From the NCBI GenBank assembly GCA_028280635.1, contig JANQLM010000043.1, positions 62,001 through 126,000 of the forward strand: a DNA stretch of 64,000 bases. The letters run 5' to 3'. Source of the DNA: Halieaceae bacterium. Lineage in GTDB: Bacteria > Pseudomonadota > Gammaproteobacteria > Pseudomonadales > Halieaceae. The notes under the pieces are model-generated. The model was not told the origin of the DNA. It worked only from the letters and a program-made list of their open reading frames with translations, and did not search any database. Position numbers and translations under genes: made by a program. Shown in pieces: positions 40,701 through 49,750 of the stretch (the first letter of the stretch is position 1; each line of letters begins with the position of its first letter).

Positions 40701-42242
40701 TTGTCTGATTACGACTCCATCATCATCGGCGCGGGCCACAACGGCCTGGTCTGTGCGGCCTACCTGGCGCGGGCCGGTCAACGCGTGCTGGTGCTGGAGG
40801 CTGCCGCGGAACCGGGCGGCCTGGCGGCTACTCGAGAGTTTCACCCCGGCTTCCGGGTCAGTGTGGCACATACACTTCATCACTTTTCAAAAAAGGTGGT
40901 AAACGAACTGGGGCTTGCCAGGCACGGCTACCGGCCCGGTGAGCCGCTGACCACCACCGGACTGTCTGCCGACGGCCAGCACGTGAGCATCAAGGGGAAC
41001 CTCGTAAAAGGCGTGAGCAGTGCTGACGCCACAGCCTTCACCGAATACCAGGCGACGCTGGAGAAGTTCGCCGCGGCCCTGGACCCGTTCTGGATGAAGA
41101 CCATGCCGCGCATCGGCAACAACAGCCTGAAAGAGATGCTGACTTTCGCGCAGGTCGGCCTGAAGCTGCGGCTGCTGGGTGCTGACGATATGCGTGAGTT
41201 CTTCCGGGTCGCCTCGTTGCCGATCCGCGACCTGATGGATGAGCACTACGACAGCGACATCCTCAAGGCCGTGCTGAGCTGGGACGCGGTCATCGGGTCT
41301 ACCCAGGCGCCGCGTTCACCCAACAACACTGTGTTGACCATGCTCTATCGAATGACCGGTGAGTCCGGCGGCGCCCACGCGGTTCCCGCCGGCGGCATGG
41401 CAGGGCTGGTGAATGCCCTCGCGGCGGCCGCCGAATCCCAGGGCGCAGAGTTGCGCTACGGCGCACCGGTCAAGCGTATCGCGGTCGAGGGCGACGAGCA
41501 CGGCCAGCGCGCCACCGGAGTGGTGCTGGCCAACGGCGAGAGCCTGTCGGCGCCGCGGGTAATCTCCGCCACCGATCCCAAGCGCACCTTTTTCGAGCTG
41601 CTGGGTGCACGGCACCTGGAGATAGAATTCACCAACCGCATCCGCCGGCTGCGCACCGACGGCCAGGTGGCCAAGCTGCACCTGGCACTTAGCGAACTGC
41701 CGCGCTTTACCGGTGTTGAAAGGCCCGACGGTCGCCTGATCATTGCGCCGAAGATGGACAGCCTGGAGTTTGCCTGGGACGACGCAAAGTTCGGCCGCCT
41801 GCCGGAGCGGCCGGCGCTGGAAGTGGTGATCCCCAGCCTGCGCGAACCCGGCCTGGCACCTGCCGGCCAGCACGTGCTGTCGGCCCACGTCATGTATGTC
41901 CCGCGCCGCCTGGAAGACGGCTGGACCGAAGCCGCCAAAACCGAACTGCAGGGCAAGGTGATGCAGACCCTGGCTCAGTACGCACCCGGTATTGAAGACC
42001 TGGTACTGCACGCCGAGCTGCTCACCCCCCAGGACCTGGAAGAGCACTGGAACGTTACCGGCGGCCACTGGCACCACACCGAGTTGGCCATGGACCAGAT
42101 GCTGATGATGCGGCCGACCTACGAGGCGGCCCAGCACAGCACGCCGGTCCCCGGCCTGTTTATTTGCGGTGCCGGCTGCCACCCGGGTGGCGGCGTCATG
42201 GGTGGGCCGGGCCACAATGCGGCGGGAGAGATCCTACGATGA
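40701..42242 (+). CDS. PYROXD2/CrtI-like FAD-dependent oxidoreductase (paralog 1)
   Basis: A TTG at 40701 (LSDYDSIIIGAGHNGL) gives 513 residues and fits family starts better than the TTG at 40665. AAAAGG and AGCGGA lie upstream. FAD-binding IIIGAGHNGLVCAAYLARAGQRVLVLEA and the C-terminal FAD motif GLFICGAGCHPGGGVMGGPGHNAA are clear. Proteins of this group are phytoene-desaturase-like flavoproteins of mostly unknown substrate. Its stop overlaps paralog 2 as ATGA. One of four such paralogs within 16 kb. Confidence 0.87.
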   Translation: MSDYDSIIIGAGHNGLVCAAYLARAGQRVLVLEAAAEPGGLAATREFHPGFRVSVAHTLHHFSKKVVNELGLARHGYRPGEPLTTTGLSADGQHVSIKGNLVKGVSSADATAFTEYQATLEKFAAALDPFWMKTMPRIGNNSLKEMLTFAQVGLKLRLLGADDMREFFRVASLPIRDLMDEHYDSDILKAVLSWDAVIGSTQAPRSPNNTVLTMLYRMTGESGGAHAVPAGGMAGLVNALAAAAESQGAELRYGAPVKRIAVEGDEHGQRATGVVLANGESLSAPRVISATDPKRTFFELLGARHLEIEFTNRIRRLRTDGQVAKLHLALSELPRFTGVERPDGRLIIAPKMDSLEFAWDDAKFGRLPERPALEVVIPSLREPGLAPAGQHVLSAHVMYVPRRLEDGWTEAAKTELQGKVMQTLAQYAPGIEDLVLHAELLTPQDLEEHWNVTGGHWHHTELAMDQMLMMRPTYEAAQHSTPVPGLFICGAGCHPGGGVMGGPGHNAAGEILR

Positions 42243-43864
42243 AGCGCTATGACGCGGTGATTATCGGGGCGGGTCACAACGGCCTGACCAATGCGGCCTA
42301 CCTGGCCAAGGCCGGCCTGGACGTGCTGGTGGTCGAGAAGAACGACTACATCGGCGGCGCGGCGGTCTCCCGCCAGATGACGGAAGGCTGGTGGTACTCG
42401 AGTTGCTCCTACGTGTGTTCGATGATGCGCCAGTCCATCCACCGCGACCTGGACCTGACCCGCCACGGCCTGATCCTGGTGCCCTACCTTGGGACGGTGA
42501 ATTTCGGCGACAAGGTCGGCGACACACTGATGAGCTATCACGCGGAGGGCCCGGCCTACAACGCCCTGCGCAAGCGCAACCCCCACGACGCGGACGCCAT
42601 GTTCCGCTTCCAGACCGATCTCAACCGCTACGCCCAGCTGATTCGCAAGACCCTGCTGCGCACCCCGCCGGACCCTGCGCGTATGCGACCGCGGGACATC
42701 CAGGAGCTGCTGTTCCTGGCCAAGGAATTCTGGAACCTGGGCGAGCGTGAGCTTTACGAGTACGTGCGCTTCTTTACCATGAGCGCGGCGGACTTCCTGG
42801 AAGACTACTTCGAGGACGAACTGATCAAGGGCGCCATGGCGTCACCGGGCATCATCGGTACGGCACTGGGCGTTTATTCGCCGGGTTCCGCCTACATCCT
42901 GCTGCACCACGTGATGGGCGACGTCGACGGTTCCATCGGCGCCTGGGGCCTGGCCCGCGGCGGCATGGGCGCGATTTCCAACGCCATTGCCGGTGCTGTG
43001 AAACAGCACGGCGGGGAGATTCGCACCGAGGCCGGGGTCGAGCAGATCATTGTGCGTGGCGGCAGGGCCGTGGGCGTCGCCCTGGAGTCCGGTGAAGAGG
43101 TTTACAGCGACATCGTGGTGTCCAACCTTGACGCCAAGCGCACTTTCACCAAAGTGATGGACAAGAAGGACCTGCCGCCGGGCATCTACGAGAAGGCCAG
43201 GAACTTCAAGATTCGCGGCTCCTCCGGCAAGGTCAATATCGCCCTGTCGGGCCTGCCGAAGTTTATCGGCGTGCCGGAGGGCAATCGCTACATCAACCGC
43301 GGTGGCCAGGGTTTCTGCGGCAGCATGGGCACCATGGAACGCGCCTACGACTGCTGGAAACGCGGCACCTGGTCCGAGGACCCCTTCATCGAGTCGGTGA
43401 TCCCTTCGGCCTGGGACCCCACCGTGGCGCCCACCGGCCAGCACTGGATGTCGAATTTCATCCAGTACTGCCCGCCGGAACTGGCTGACGGCCCCTGGAC
43501 CCCCGAGAAACGTGACGCCTTTGGCCAGACCGTGGTCAACAAGATTGAGCGACACGCGCCGGGCTTCAAGGACCTGATCGTCCACATGGAAGTGCGCACG
43601 CCTCACGAGATCGAAAACGAGGTGGGACTCACCGAGGGCAACATCTTCCAGGGCGAGCTGACCATCGACCAGTTGCTTTTCAACCGCCCCTTCCCCGGCT
43701 ACGCCCAGTACCGCATGCCGGTGAAAAACATGTACATGTGCGGCTCGTCCACTCACCCGGGTGGGGGTGTGTCCTCTGCCTGCGGCGCCAACGCGGCGCG
43801 GGAAATCCTGATGGACCTGAAGCGCCCCAACACCGTGCCAGAAGACGACTGCTACGACGAGTAG
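42239..43864 (+). CDS. PYROXD2/CrtI-like FAD-dependent oxidoreductase (paralog 2)
   Basis: ATG 42239 gives 541 residues, coupled to paralog 1 by ATGA. FAD motif AVIIGAGHNGLTNAAYLAKAGLDVLVVEKNDYIGGAAVSRQ; middle SPGSAYILLHHVMGDVDGSIGAWGLARGGMGAISNAI; C-terminal MYMCGSSTHPGGGVSSACGANAAREIL. The deviations SYVCSMMRQSIH and SSACGANAA set it apart from the other three, suggesting a different role, perhaps a heteromeric partner of paralog 1. It is followed after 30 bp by the GcvT-like gene. Confidence 0.88.
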   Translation: MKRYDAVIIGAGHNGLTNAAYLAKAGLDVLVVEKNDYIGGAAVSRQMTEGWWYSSCSYVCSMMRQSIHRDLDLTRHGLILVPYLGTVNFGDKVGDTLMSYHAEGPAYNALRKRNPHDADAMFRFQTDLNRYAQLIRKTLLRTPPDPARMRPRDIQELLFLAKEFWNLGERELYEYVRFFTMSAADFLEDYFEDELIKGAMASPGIIGTALGVYSPGSAYILLHHVMGDVDGSIGAWGLARGGMGAISNAIAGAVKQHGGEIRTEAGVEQIIVRGGRAVGVALESGEEVYSDIVVSNLDAKRTFTKVMDKKDLPPGIYEKARNFKIRGSSGKVNIALSGLPKFIGVPEGNRYINRGGQGFCGSMGTMERAYDCWKRGTWSEDPFIESVIPSAWDPTVAPTGQHWMSNFIQYCPPELADGPWTPEKRDAFGQTVVNKIERHAPGFKDLIVHMEVRTPHEIENEVGLTEGNIFQGELTIDQLLFNRPFPGYAQYRMPVKNMYMCGSSTHPGGGVSSACGANAAREILMDLKRPNTVPEDDCYDE

Positions 43865-43894
43865 CAGGACGAACCGTAGAGAGAAGAGACGGAT

Positions 43895-45121
43895 ATGACT
43901 GCTGAAGAGAACAGCCTGCGTCACGCGACCGCGCCGGATCCCTACGCCGACGAGCGCCTGACCCTGTCGCCTTTCCACCCCCGCCAGGCGGCCCTGAATA
44001 TCCGCGAGGCCTGGTCCGAGTGGAACGGCTACCGGTTTGCCGACTACTACTACGATGTGGAGTACGAGTACTTCTGCATTCGCAATACCGTGGGCACCTA
44101 CGACATCTCACCCATGCAGAAGTACCACATCGAGGGTCCGGACGCTGAAGCCATGCTTGATCGTATGGTGACCCGCGACGTGACCAGGCTGCAGGAAGGC
44201 AGGGTGACCTATGTGTGCTGGTGCACCGACACCGGCCGCATGATCGACGACGGCACAATCTTTCGGCTGGGCCCGGAGAAGTTCATGCTGACCTGCGGCA
44301 GCCCCAGCCTGGCCTGGCTGAAGAAAGCCCGCTTCGGCTTCGACAACCTGACCATCACCGACATGACCGACAACATCGCCGGACTGTCGGTGCAGGGCCC
44401 CTGCTCCTGCGCCACACTGAAGGCCATGGGCCTGGAGGGCATCGACCAGCTCAAGCCGTTCAATATCGCGTATTTCGACTTCGGCGGCGGCGAGCTGATG
44501 GTGTCACGCACCGGCTTTACGGGCGATCTGGGCTACGAGCTGTGGATCGAGCCGCGGCTGGCGCTGCAGATGTGGGATGCACTGTACTCTGCAGGCGAAA
44601 ACTACGGCATCCAGCCCTACGGCGAGGCGGCCACCAACATGGCGCGTCTCGAGGCGGGCTTCATCATGCCCGACATGGAATTCCACGAGGCGCTGAAGAC
44701 GGTGCACCTCAACCACGATCAGAGTCCCTTCGAGCTGAACCTGGGCTGGCTGGTGGACTTCAAGAAACCCCACTTCAATGGCCGCCGCGCGCTGCTGGAG
44801 GAGCGTGAACGCGGGCCCACCTACACACTGACCAAGCTGGATATCGAGGGGAATAAAGTTGCCGAAGGCTCATGGATCTACGCCGACAAGGGCTGCCGCA
44901 AGCATGTGGGCTATGTAACATCAGCCATGTGGTCACCGGCGGTGAAGGCCAATATCGCCCTGGCCATGATCGAAACCGAGCACCTCAAGGGCGAGTTGTG
45001 GGCGGAAATCTACTACGACAAGGAGCTGCGCCAGTACGAAAAGATAGCCCGCTGCACCGTGGTCGACAAACCCTTCTGGGCGCCGGACCGGGCTCGCGCC
45101 ACACCGCCGGCGGATGCCTAG
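43895..45121 (+). CDS. GcvT-like aminomethyltransferase family protein
   Basis: 408 residues. The GcvT folate-binding fold is visible: TVGTYDISPMQKYHIEGPDAEAMLDRMVTRDVTRL, RMIDDGTIFRLGPEKFMLTC, GLSVQGPCSCATLKAMG, VSRTGFTGDLGYELWIEP, ATNMARLEAGFIMPDMEF. The last part is the barrel domain (GYVTSAMWSPAVKANIALAMIETEH). Family members move methyl or methylene groups from amines to tetrahydrofolate. In an operon with two FAD enzymes, it probably takes up the one-carbon unit from a methylated amine. The exact donor is unknown. Confidence 0.85.
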   Translation: MTAEENSLRHATAPDPYADERLTLSPFHPRQAALNIREAWSEWNGYRFADYYYDVEYEYFCIRNTVGTYDISPMQKYHIEGPDAEAMLDRMVTRDVTRLQEGRVTYVCWCTDTGRMIDDGTIFRLGPEKFMLTCGSPSLAWLKKARFGFDNLTITDMTDNIAGLSVQGPCSCATLKAMGLEGIDQLKPFNIAYFDFGGGELMVSRTGFTGDLGYELWIEPRLALQMWDALYSAGENYGIQPYGEAATNMARLEAGFIMPDMEFHEALKTVHLNHDQSPFELNLGWLVDFKKPHFNGRRALLEERERGPTYTLTKLDIEGNKVAEGSWIYADKGCRKHVGYVTSAMWSPAVKANIALAMIETEHLKGELWAEIYYDKELRQYEKIARCTVVDKPFWAPDRARATPPADA

Positions 45122-45203
45122 GGCGAGGTTGCCATAACAGGCATCGTTCGGTGCTCATTATCTGATTGGTCACTCGCGCCTGGGCGGCAACGACCTTGAG
45201 TGG

Positions 45204-45776
45204 CTAACGCAGCCACTTGGGTAGCTGCCCCGGAATGACCGTGACCAGGTCACCCACGGCAATTGTACCCGCCACCTCCACGACACCCACCACGCCGCGC
45301 AGGAACTTCGCTGCCTGGGAAAACTCGGTGGCGGCGACGGGTGCCCCGGAAACGGCTGTGTATTGGGAGGCAATCTCGGCACCCATGTCGGAACAGGGCG
45401 GGTTGTACTCCTCAACCATCAACACGGCACCGGAGGAAAACTCCAGTAGAGTGCCACGGCGCAGCCGGGACAGGCCCGGCACCCCCGACAGACAGAGGTT
45501 GGCACCGAGGGTTTCCGCCCGCAGCGACTCGGACAAACCCATGGCGGCGCCAATCTCGGCCAGTTCTTCCGCCGACACGGCAGACCATTGGCGCTCGTTG
45601 CGCCGCAGGGTTCCGGCGGACTGCTTGTCGCCGCTGTCCCAGCACTCGCGCTGCAGGCCGCGATGGCGATCACCGACGATGCCGTCCATCGCCAGCTCGA
45701 TGCTGTCCTGCGGAGCCTTGCCGAGCTGGCCATCTGCGCCGAGGTAAACGGAAACAACGCTGCCGGTGGCAGTCAC
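45204..45776 (-). CDS. MOSC-domain protein (YiiM-like)
   Basis: 190 residues without the N-terminal barrel of the other MOSC protein. The MOSC core is ELAMDGIVGDRHRGLQRECWDSGDKQ, TLRRNERQWSAVSAEELAEIGAAMGL, LGANLCLSGVPGLSRLRRGTLLEFSSGAVLMVEEYNPPCSDMG (conserved Cys) and GVVGVVEVAGTIAVGDLVTV. MOSC proteins handle molybdenum cofactor-linked sulfur or act in detoxification. It follows the cupin gene with a 3-bp gap. Confidence 0.86.
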   Translation of the reverse strand: MTATGSVVSVYLGADGQLGKAPQDSIELAMDGIVGDRHRGLQRECWDSGDKQSAGTLRRNERQWSAVSAEELAEIGAAMGLSESLRAETLGANLCLSGVPGLSRLRRGTLLEFSSGAVLMVEEYNPPCSDMGAEIASQYTAVSGAPVAATEFSQAAKFLRGVVGVVEVAGTIAVGDLVTVIPGQLPKWLR

Positions 45777-45779
45777 GCT

Positions 45780-46136
45780 CTACTCACCCGAGTGATCGAT
45801 CATGTAATAGACCTTGCGCACCTTCTCGACAACCTCGGCCCTGCCCTTCCAGCCATTGGGGAAAATCCAGCTATCTCCCGCCTTGATCTCGGTCACCGCG
45901 CCGGACTCGGAGGTGAGGATCCAGTGACCTTCCAGCAGGTGGCAGAACTCGGTGACGTCCAGGTCCAGGTCCAGCACGCCGGGCTCACATTCCCAGGTAC
46001 CGGCGTAATGGGTACCCGCCTCGTAGAAATTGTTACCCGTCTGCTTCGGCAGCTCGCCGACCGGCTCACCGAATGAGTCTACCGGCTCCAGGTCGCTCAG
46101 GTGGATGCAGTTGTGCTGTGCTTGAATCTCTGGCAT
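45780..46136 (-). CDS. DUF861 (cupin_3) protein
   Basis: 118 residues. A single cupin barrel: YAGTWECEPGVLDLDLDVTEFCHLLEGHWILTSESGAVTEIKAGDSWIFPNGWKGRAEVVEKVRKVYYMID, an almost textbook DUF861 pattern (GxWExxPG, ExCxLLEG, GDSWxFPxGWKGxWxVxExVRKxYY). The family includes ureidoglycine-related and ethanolamine-utilisation-like cupins and often accompanies amine-oxidising gene clusters. GAGG/AGGAG precedes the ATG. Middle gene of a three-gene minus-strand unit. Confidence 0.88.
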   Translation of the reverse strand: MPEIQAQHNCIHLSDLEPVDSFGEPVGELPKQTGNNFYEAGTHYAGTWECEPGVLDLDLDVTEFCHLLEGHWILTSESGAVTEIKAGDSWIFPNGWKGRAEVVEKVRKVYYMIDHSGE

Positions 46137-46207
46137 GGAATATCTCCTCTTAAAAGGTGGGTGATAGCTCGGTTTGTTGCAGATGTGCGTGTCTTGCGGT
46201 GGGTGGG

Positions 46208-47068
46208 TCAGGCGACCTGCGTGGCGGCTTCCCGAGCCTCCTCAGCTTCGATCTCCTTCTTCCACTCATTCATGTTGGCTTCGATGGCGAAAAAGCCAAC
46301 AATCCACAGGGTTTCGTCCCAGGCGTAGTAATAGTGACCCAGATAGGCCCACCAGGCCGCCATGGCCCACAGGCCGGTGTAGAGAAACAGCTTGGAAGAC
46401 TCGATGGCAGTGACGAAGCGACCGCGGGTGATACCCCGGTCCTGTAGCCGCACCATGATCTCGATAGTGGCCAGAATGAGCAGCCAGACCACCACTTCCA
46501 GCCAATCCACCAGCGCCAGGCGCTGCTCCAGGGCAAGGCCATCCGCGTCGCTCACCACCAGCCCGGGCTCGGTGTAGAAAAACTGGCCGGCGCTGGACAG
46601 GGCGTTGCAGTTCTCCGCAGTGATCGTGGTGTATTCGATATTACGCACGAAAGACAGGCCCTGGCCCAGCAGCTCGCAAAGCCGGGTCACGCCCTCAACG
46701 GCCTGCGCGTTGCTGATTTCCCAGTAGATGACGCCGAAGGCGTAAATCGAGTGAGCCAGCACCAGGTAGCACACCAGGCGCACGCCGTGGACCAGGCGCA
46801 TGACCAACGGCCGTTCCTGTAGCTCGTCGGACAGCACGTAGGTCTCGAGCTCAAACAGCAGCAACAGGATGAACCAGGCAGATTCGTCGATGGTGGTGGC
46901 AAAGGCCCGCATCCATTTGAGAAAGCTGCCGCCATTGCGCATTTCATGAGAAGCGGCTTCGATATCTTCGAGGATGTAGAGACCGAAGTTGACAAGCAAC
47001 AGCGCATACACGGTGACCTTGATCACCTGCCGTGTGTCCCACTTGAAGGTCGCTACTGCCTCGGTCAT
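46208..47068 (-). CDS. Multi-pass membrane protein, unknown function
   Basis: 286 residues with about five membrane segments (VTVYALLLVNFGLYIL, SAWFILLLLFELETYVL, VCYLVLAHSIYAFGVIYW, LEVVVWLLILATIEIMV, LFLYTGLWAMAAWWAYLGHYYYAW). A cysteine-containing periplasmic loop lies in the middle, and the C-terminus is charged (NEWKKEIEAEEAREAA). No family recognised. First gene of a unit with the cupin and MOSC genes, divergent from paralog 3, so it is part of the amine region. Confidence 0.75.
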   Translation of the reverse strand: MTEAVATFKWDTRQVIKVTVYALLLVNFGLYILEDIEAASHEMRNGGSFLKWMRAFATTIDESAWFILLLLFELETYVLSDELQERPLVMRLVHGVRLVCYLVLAHSIYAFGVIYWEISNAQAVEGVTRLCELLGQGLSFVRNIEYTTITAENCNALSSAGQFFYTEPGLVVSDADGLALEQRLALVDWLEVVVWLLILATIEIMVRLQDRGITRGRFVTAIESSKLFLYTGLWAMAAWWAYLGHYYYAWDETLWIVGFFAIEANMNEWKKEIEAEEAREAATQVA

Positions 47069-47226
47069 CGAAACCCGGCACCATGCCGTAACTATCGTTG
47101 CAGCGACCGATTACACCCTGTCCAACAGCACAGTTCTTCCGCGCGTGACGGCCCGGAGAACAGCGTGCAGGGGCTTCGCTATACTCGAGCACTCTCGCCC
47201 ATCAAAGCGCACGCGCAGGTGGTTCG

Positions 47227-48813
47227 ATGCAAACAGATACGGACGTTATCGTTATCGGGGCCGGCCACAACGGCCTCACCTGTGCCGGCTACCTGGCGCG
47301 GGCCGGTCTGCGCGTTACCGTGCTGGAAGCCCGCGAAGTGGTTGGTGGCGCAGCCGTCACCGAGGAGTTCCACCCGGGCTTTCGCAACTCGGTGTACTCC
47401 TACTCGGTGAGCCTTCTACACCCCAAGGTGATCAGGGAGCTCGAGCTCAACCAGCACGGCCTGGAGATCATGGAACGCCCCGCCGGCACGCTGAGCCTGC
47501 TGAACAACGACCACCTGCTGCTGACCCGGGACGACGCCCAGGCTCACGCCGAGATTGCGCGCTTTTCACGGCGCGACGCCGAAAACATCGGGCAATTTGA
47601 AAGCGAGATTTCCGAAGTCGCCCTGGCCCTGCGCGCCATGGCCACCGAGGCACCACCCAACCTGGGCGGCGGGCTGCGCGACCTGATCGGCCTGCTGAAG
47701 AGCGGCAACCGCCTGCGCAAGCTCAGCGCTCGCCACCAGGCCATCCTGGTGGAGCTGATGACGCGCTCGCTGGGCGACTACCTGGACATGTGGTTTGAAG
47801 GTGAAGCGCTGAAGGGCGTGTTGGGCCTGGAAGGTGTAATTGGCAACTTCGCGGAGCCCTACCAGGCCGGCACCGCCTACGTGCTGCTGCACCACGCTTT
47901 CGGCGAGGTCAACGGCCGCACCGGCGCCTGGGGCATTGCCCGCGGTGGCATGGGCGCGATCAGCGAATCCATGGCCTCCTTCGCTCGCAGCCGCGGCGCC
48001 GCTATCGAAACCGGCACGCCGGTGTCAGAGATTATCACCGAGAAAGATCGCGCAGTGGGTGTAACCACCGCCGACGGGCGCACCATCACCGCCCGCTGCG
48101 TCGCTGCGAACATCCACCCGCAGACCCTGCTGACCAAACTGCTGGACCCTGGATTGCTGGAAGAAGGCGACCGCCGCCGCATCAATGCCTACCGCAGCCA
48201 CTCCGCGACCTTCCGCATGAACGTGGCGCTGTCGGAGCTGCCACGGTTCACCAGCATGGCGGGCCGCGGCGAGGATCACTTCATGGGCGCCATTGAGGTG
48301 AGCCCTTCACTGCAGTACATCGAGGACGCCTACATGGACGCCCGCCGACACGGCTGGTCAAGCAAGCCGGTAATCTCCATGCAGGTACCCAGCACCCAGG
48401 ACGACAGCCTTGCGCCCGAGGGCTGCCATGTTGCCAGCCTGTTCTGCCAGCACTTCCAGCGCCACCTGCCCAACGGCCAGGACTGGGACAGCGTGCGCGA
48501 CCAGGTGGCCGACCAGGTGATCGACACCATCGACCAATACGCGCCAAACTTCAAAGCCTCGGTGGTGGGCCGGCAGATCAAGACACCGCTGGATATCGAG
48601 CGCGACCTGGGCATGGTGGGCGGCGACATCTTCCACGGCGCCCTGCACCTGGACCAGTTCTACTCCATGCGGCCGCTGCCCGGGCACGCGTCCTACAAAA
48701 TGCCGGTGGCGGGGGTTTACCTGTGTGGTTCCGGGGCGCACCCCGGTGGCGGCGTCAGTGGCTTACCGGGCCACAACGCGGCCCGGGAAATCCTGCGCGA
48801 ATACCGCGCCTGA
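47227..48813 (+). CDS. PYROXD2/CrtI-like FAD-dependent oxidoreductase (paralog 3)
   Basis: 528 residues. FAD motif VIVIGAGHNGLTCAGYLARAGLRVTVLEAREVVGGAAVTEEFHPGFRNSVYSYSVSLLHPKV; middle AGTAYVLLHHAFGEVNGRTGAWGIARGGMGAISESMA; C-terminal VYLCGSGAHPGGGVSGLPGHNAAREIL. It is most like paralog 4 at 54945 (shared GGAAVTEEFHPGxRNS). The gene is transcribed alone, divergent from the 46208 membrane protein and convergent with the AraC gene (12-bp gap). Confidence 0.88.
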   Translation: MQTDTDVIVIGAGHNGLTCAGYLARAGLRVTVLEAREVVGGAAVTEEFHPGFRNSVYSYSVSLLHPKVIRELELNQHGLEIMERPAGTLSLLNNDHLLLTRDDAQAHAEIARFSRRDAENIGQFESEISEVALALRAMATEAPPNLGGGLRDLIGLLKSGNRLRKLSARHQAILVELMTRSLGDYLDMWFEGEALKGVLGLEGVIGNFAEPYQAGTAYVLLHHAFGEVNGRTGAWGIARGGMGAISESMASFARSRGAAIETGTPVSEIITEKDRAVGVTTADGRTITARCVAANIHPQTLLTKLLDPGLLEEGDRRRINAYRSHSATFRMNVALSELPRFTSMAGRGEDHFMGAIEVSPSLQYIEDAYMDARRHGWSSKPVISMQVPSTQDDSLAPEGCHVASLFCQHFQRHLPNGQDWDSVRDQVADQVIDTIDQYAPNFKASVVGRQIKTPLDIERDLGMVGGDIFHGALHLDQFYSMRPLPGHASYKMPVAGVYLCGSGAHPGGGVSGLPGHNAAREILREYRA

Positions 48814-48825
48814 GATCGAATGGGA

Positions 48826-49602
48826 TCAGCCGGCGAGACTGCGACGGTACTGTGCGGGCGTTTGCCCTGTCACCTTCTTAAAAGCCACGTAGAAGGTGGA
48901 GGTGCTGTTGAAACCCACTTCAAGCGCCACCGCCAGCACCGTGGGCGTATCCCCCTCGCAGGGCCCCAGCAGGGACATCGCTTCCTTCACTCGGTATTGG
49001 TTGACGTAGTCGAAGAAGCTCATGCCAAAGCCGGCGTTGATGACCTGGGAGAGATGATTCACGGAACACTCCAGGACTTCCGCCAACTCCGGCAGGGTGA
49101 GCTCCGGGTGCAGGTAAATCCTTTGCTCCTCCATCAGGTCCCCGAGCTTGCGCTTGACCTCGTCCATCTGCTGGCCGCTGAGGCCGGACTTGGCGTAGCG
49201 CTGCACATTGCCCGGGCCCGCCACGTCCGCGACCGGGCTCTGGGGAGAGGCAACACCGCGCTCCTGGTAATAGTCGACAACTCTGGTGGGTACATCGGTG
49301 TTGCGGGTGATGAATTCTGCGCCGTAGTAGGAGCCTTCATCGTCCTCGGCATCGCGCGGGATCGCCTTGTACTGGAACGCCACCGTGTTGGGGCCTACAC
49401 AGACCTCGCCCACAAGCTCGTATCTGTAGGGCTCGAGCTGGAACAGCTCCTCGAGCCATATCAGCAGCTCATCGCGACTCATCTCCTGATGAATGGCGAT
49501 ATCCAGATAAGTGCCCTGGTCGGAGATATGGCTGGCAATCGCCCGCGCATCCTGCCGGTTCCAGGCATCGATGTACTGCGCTGCAAATTCGGCCGCGTCC
49601 AT
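48826..49602 (-). CDS. AraC-type regulator with an N-terminal NTF2/SnoaL-like domain
   Basis: 258 residues. Residues 1 to about 120 look like an NTF2/SnoaL fold (MDAAEFAAQYIDAWNRQDARAIASHISDQGTYLDIAIHQEMSRDELLIWLEELFQL...CVGPNTVAFQYKAI). After a linker, residues about 155-258 form a double helix-turn-helix AraC domain (LPELAEVLECSVNHLSQVINAGFGMSFFDYVNQYRVKEAM...LAVALEVGFNSTSTFYVAFKKVTGQTPAQYRR). An NTF2-like sensor instead of a cupin is unusual for AraC proteins. It is divergent from the Tat-exported oxidase, and CTGCCGCA direct repeats lie between them. Confidence 0.82.
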   Translation of the reverse strand: MDAAEFAAQYIDAWNRQDARAIASHISDQGTYLDIAIHQEMSRDELLIWLEELFQLEPYRYELVGEVCVGPNTVAFQYKAIPRDAEDDEGSYYGAEFITRNTDVPTRVVDYYQERGVASPQSPVADVAGPGNVQRYAKSGLSGQQMDEVKRKLGDLMEEQRIYLHPELTLPELAEVLECSVNHLSQVINAGFGMSFFDYVNQYRVKEAMSLLGPCEGDTPTVLAVALEVGFNSTSTFYVAFKKVTGQTPAQYRRSLAG

Positions 49603-49651
49603 TGTTTGAAACGGTCCCCGTCCACCACAACGTGTAATGTTTTTTCAGATA

Positions 49652-49674
49652 CTGCCGCAACTGCGTCTGCCGCA
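49652..49674 (+). promoter_or_regulatory. Direct repeats between the AraC gene and the Tat oxidase gene
   Basis: CTGCCGCA occurs at 49652-49659 and 49667-49674, 15 bp apart in the divergent intergenic space. This is a spacing compatible with AraC-type tandem half-sites. Confidence 0.35.
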
Positions 49675-49750
49675 CAACGTCAGCGGTTTTCTACCATCGA
49701 ACAGGTCTCGGCTAACGACTCACGCTCTTCTTTGGATTATTCTGTATCCC

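Noticed and set aside
43895-45121. DMSP demethylase DmdA
   Set aside because: Length (408) and the N-terminal sequence differ from what I remember of DmdA; only the general GcvT fold is shared.
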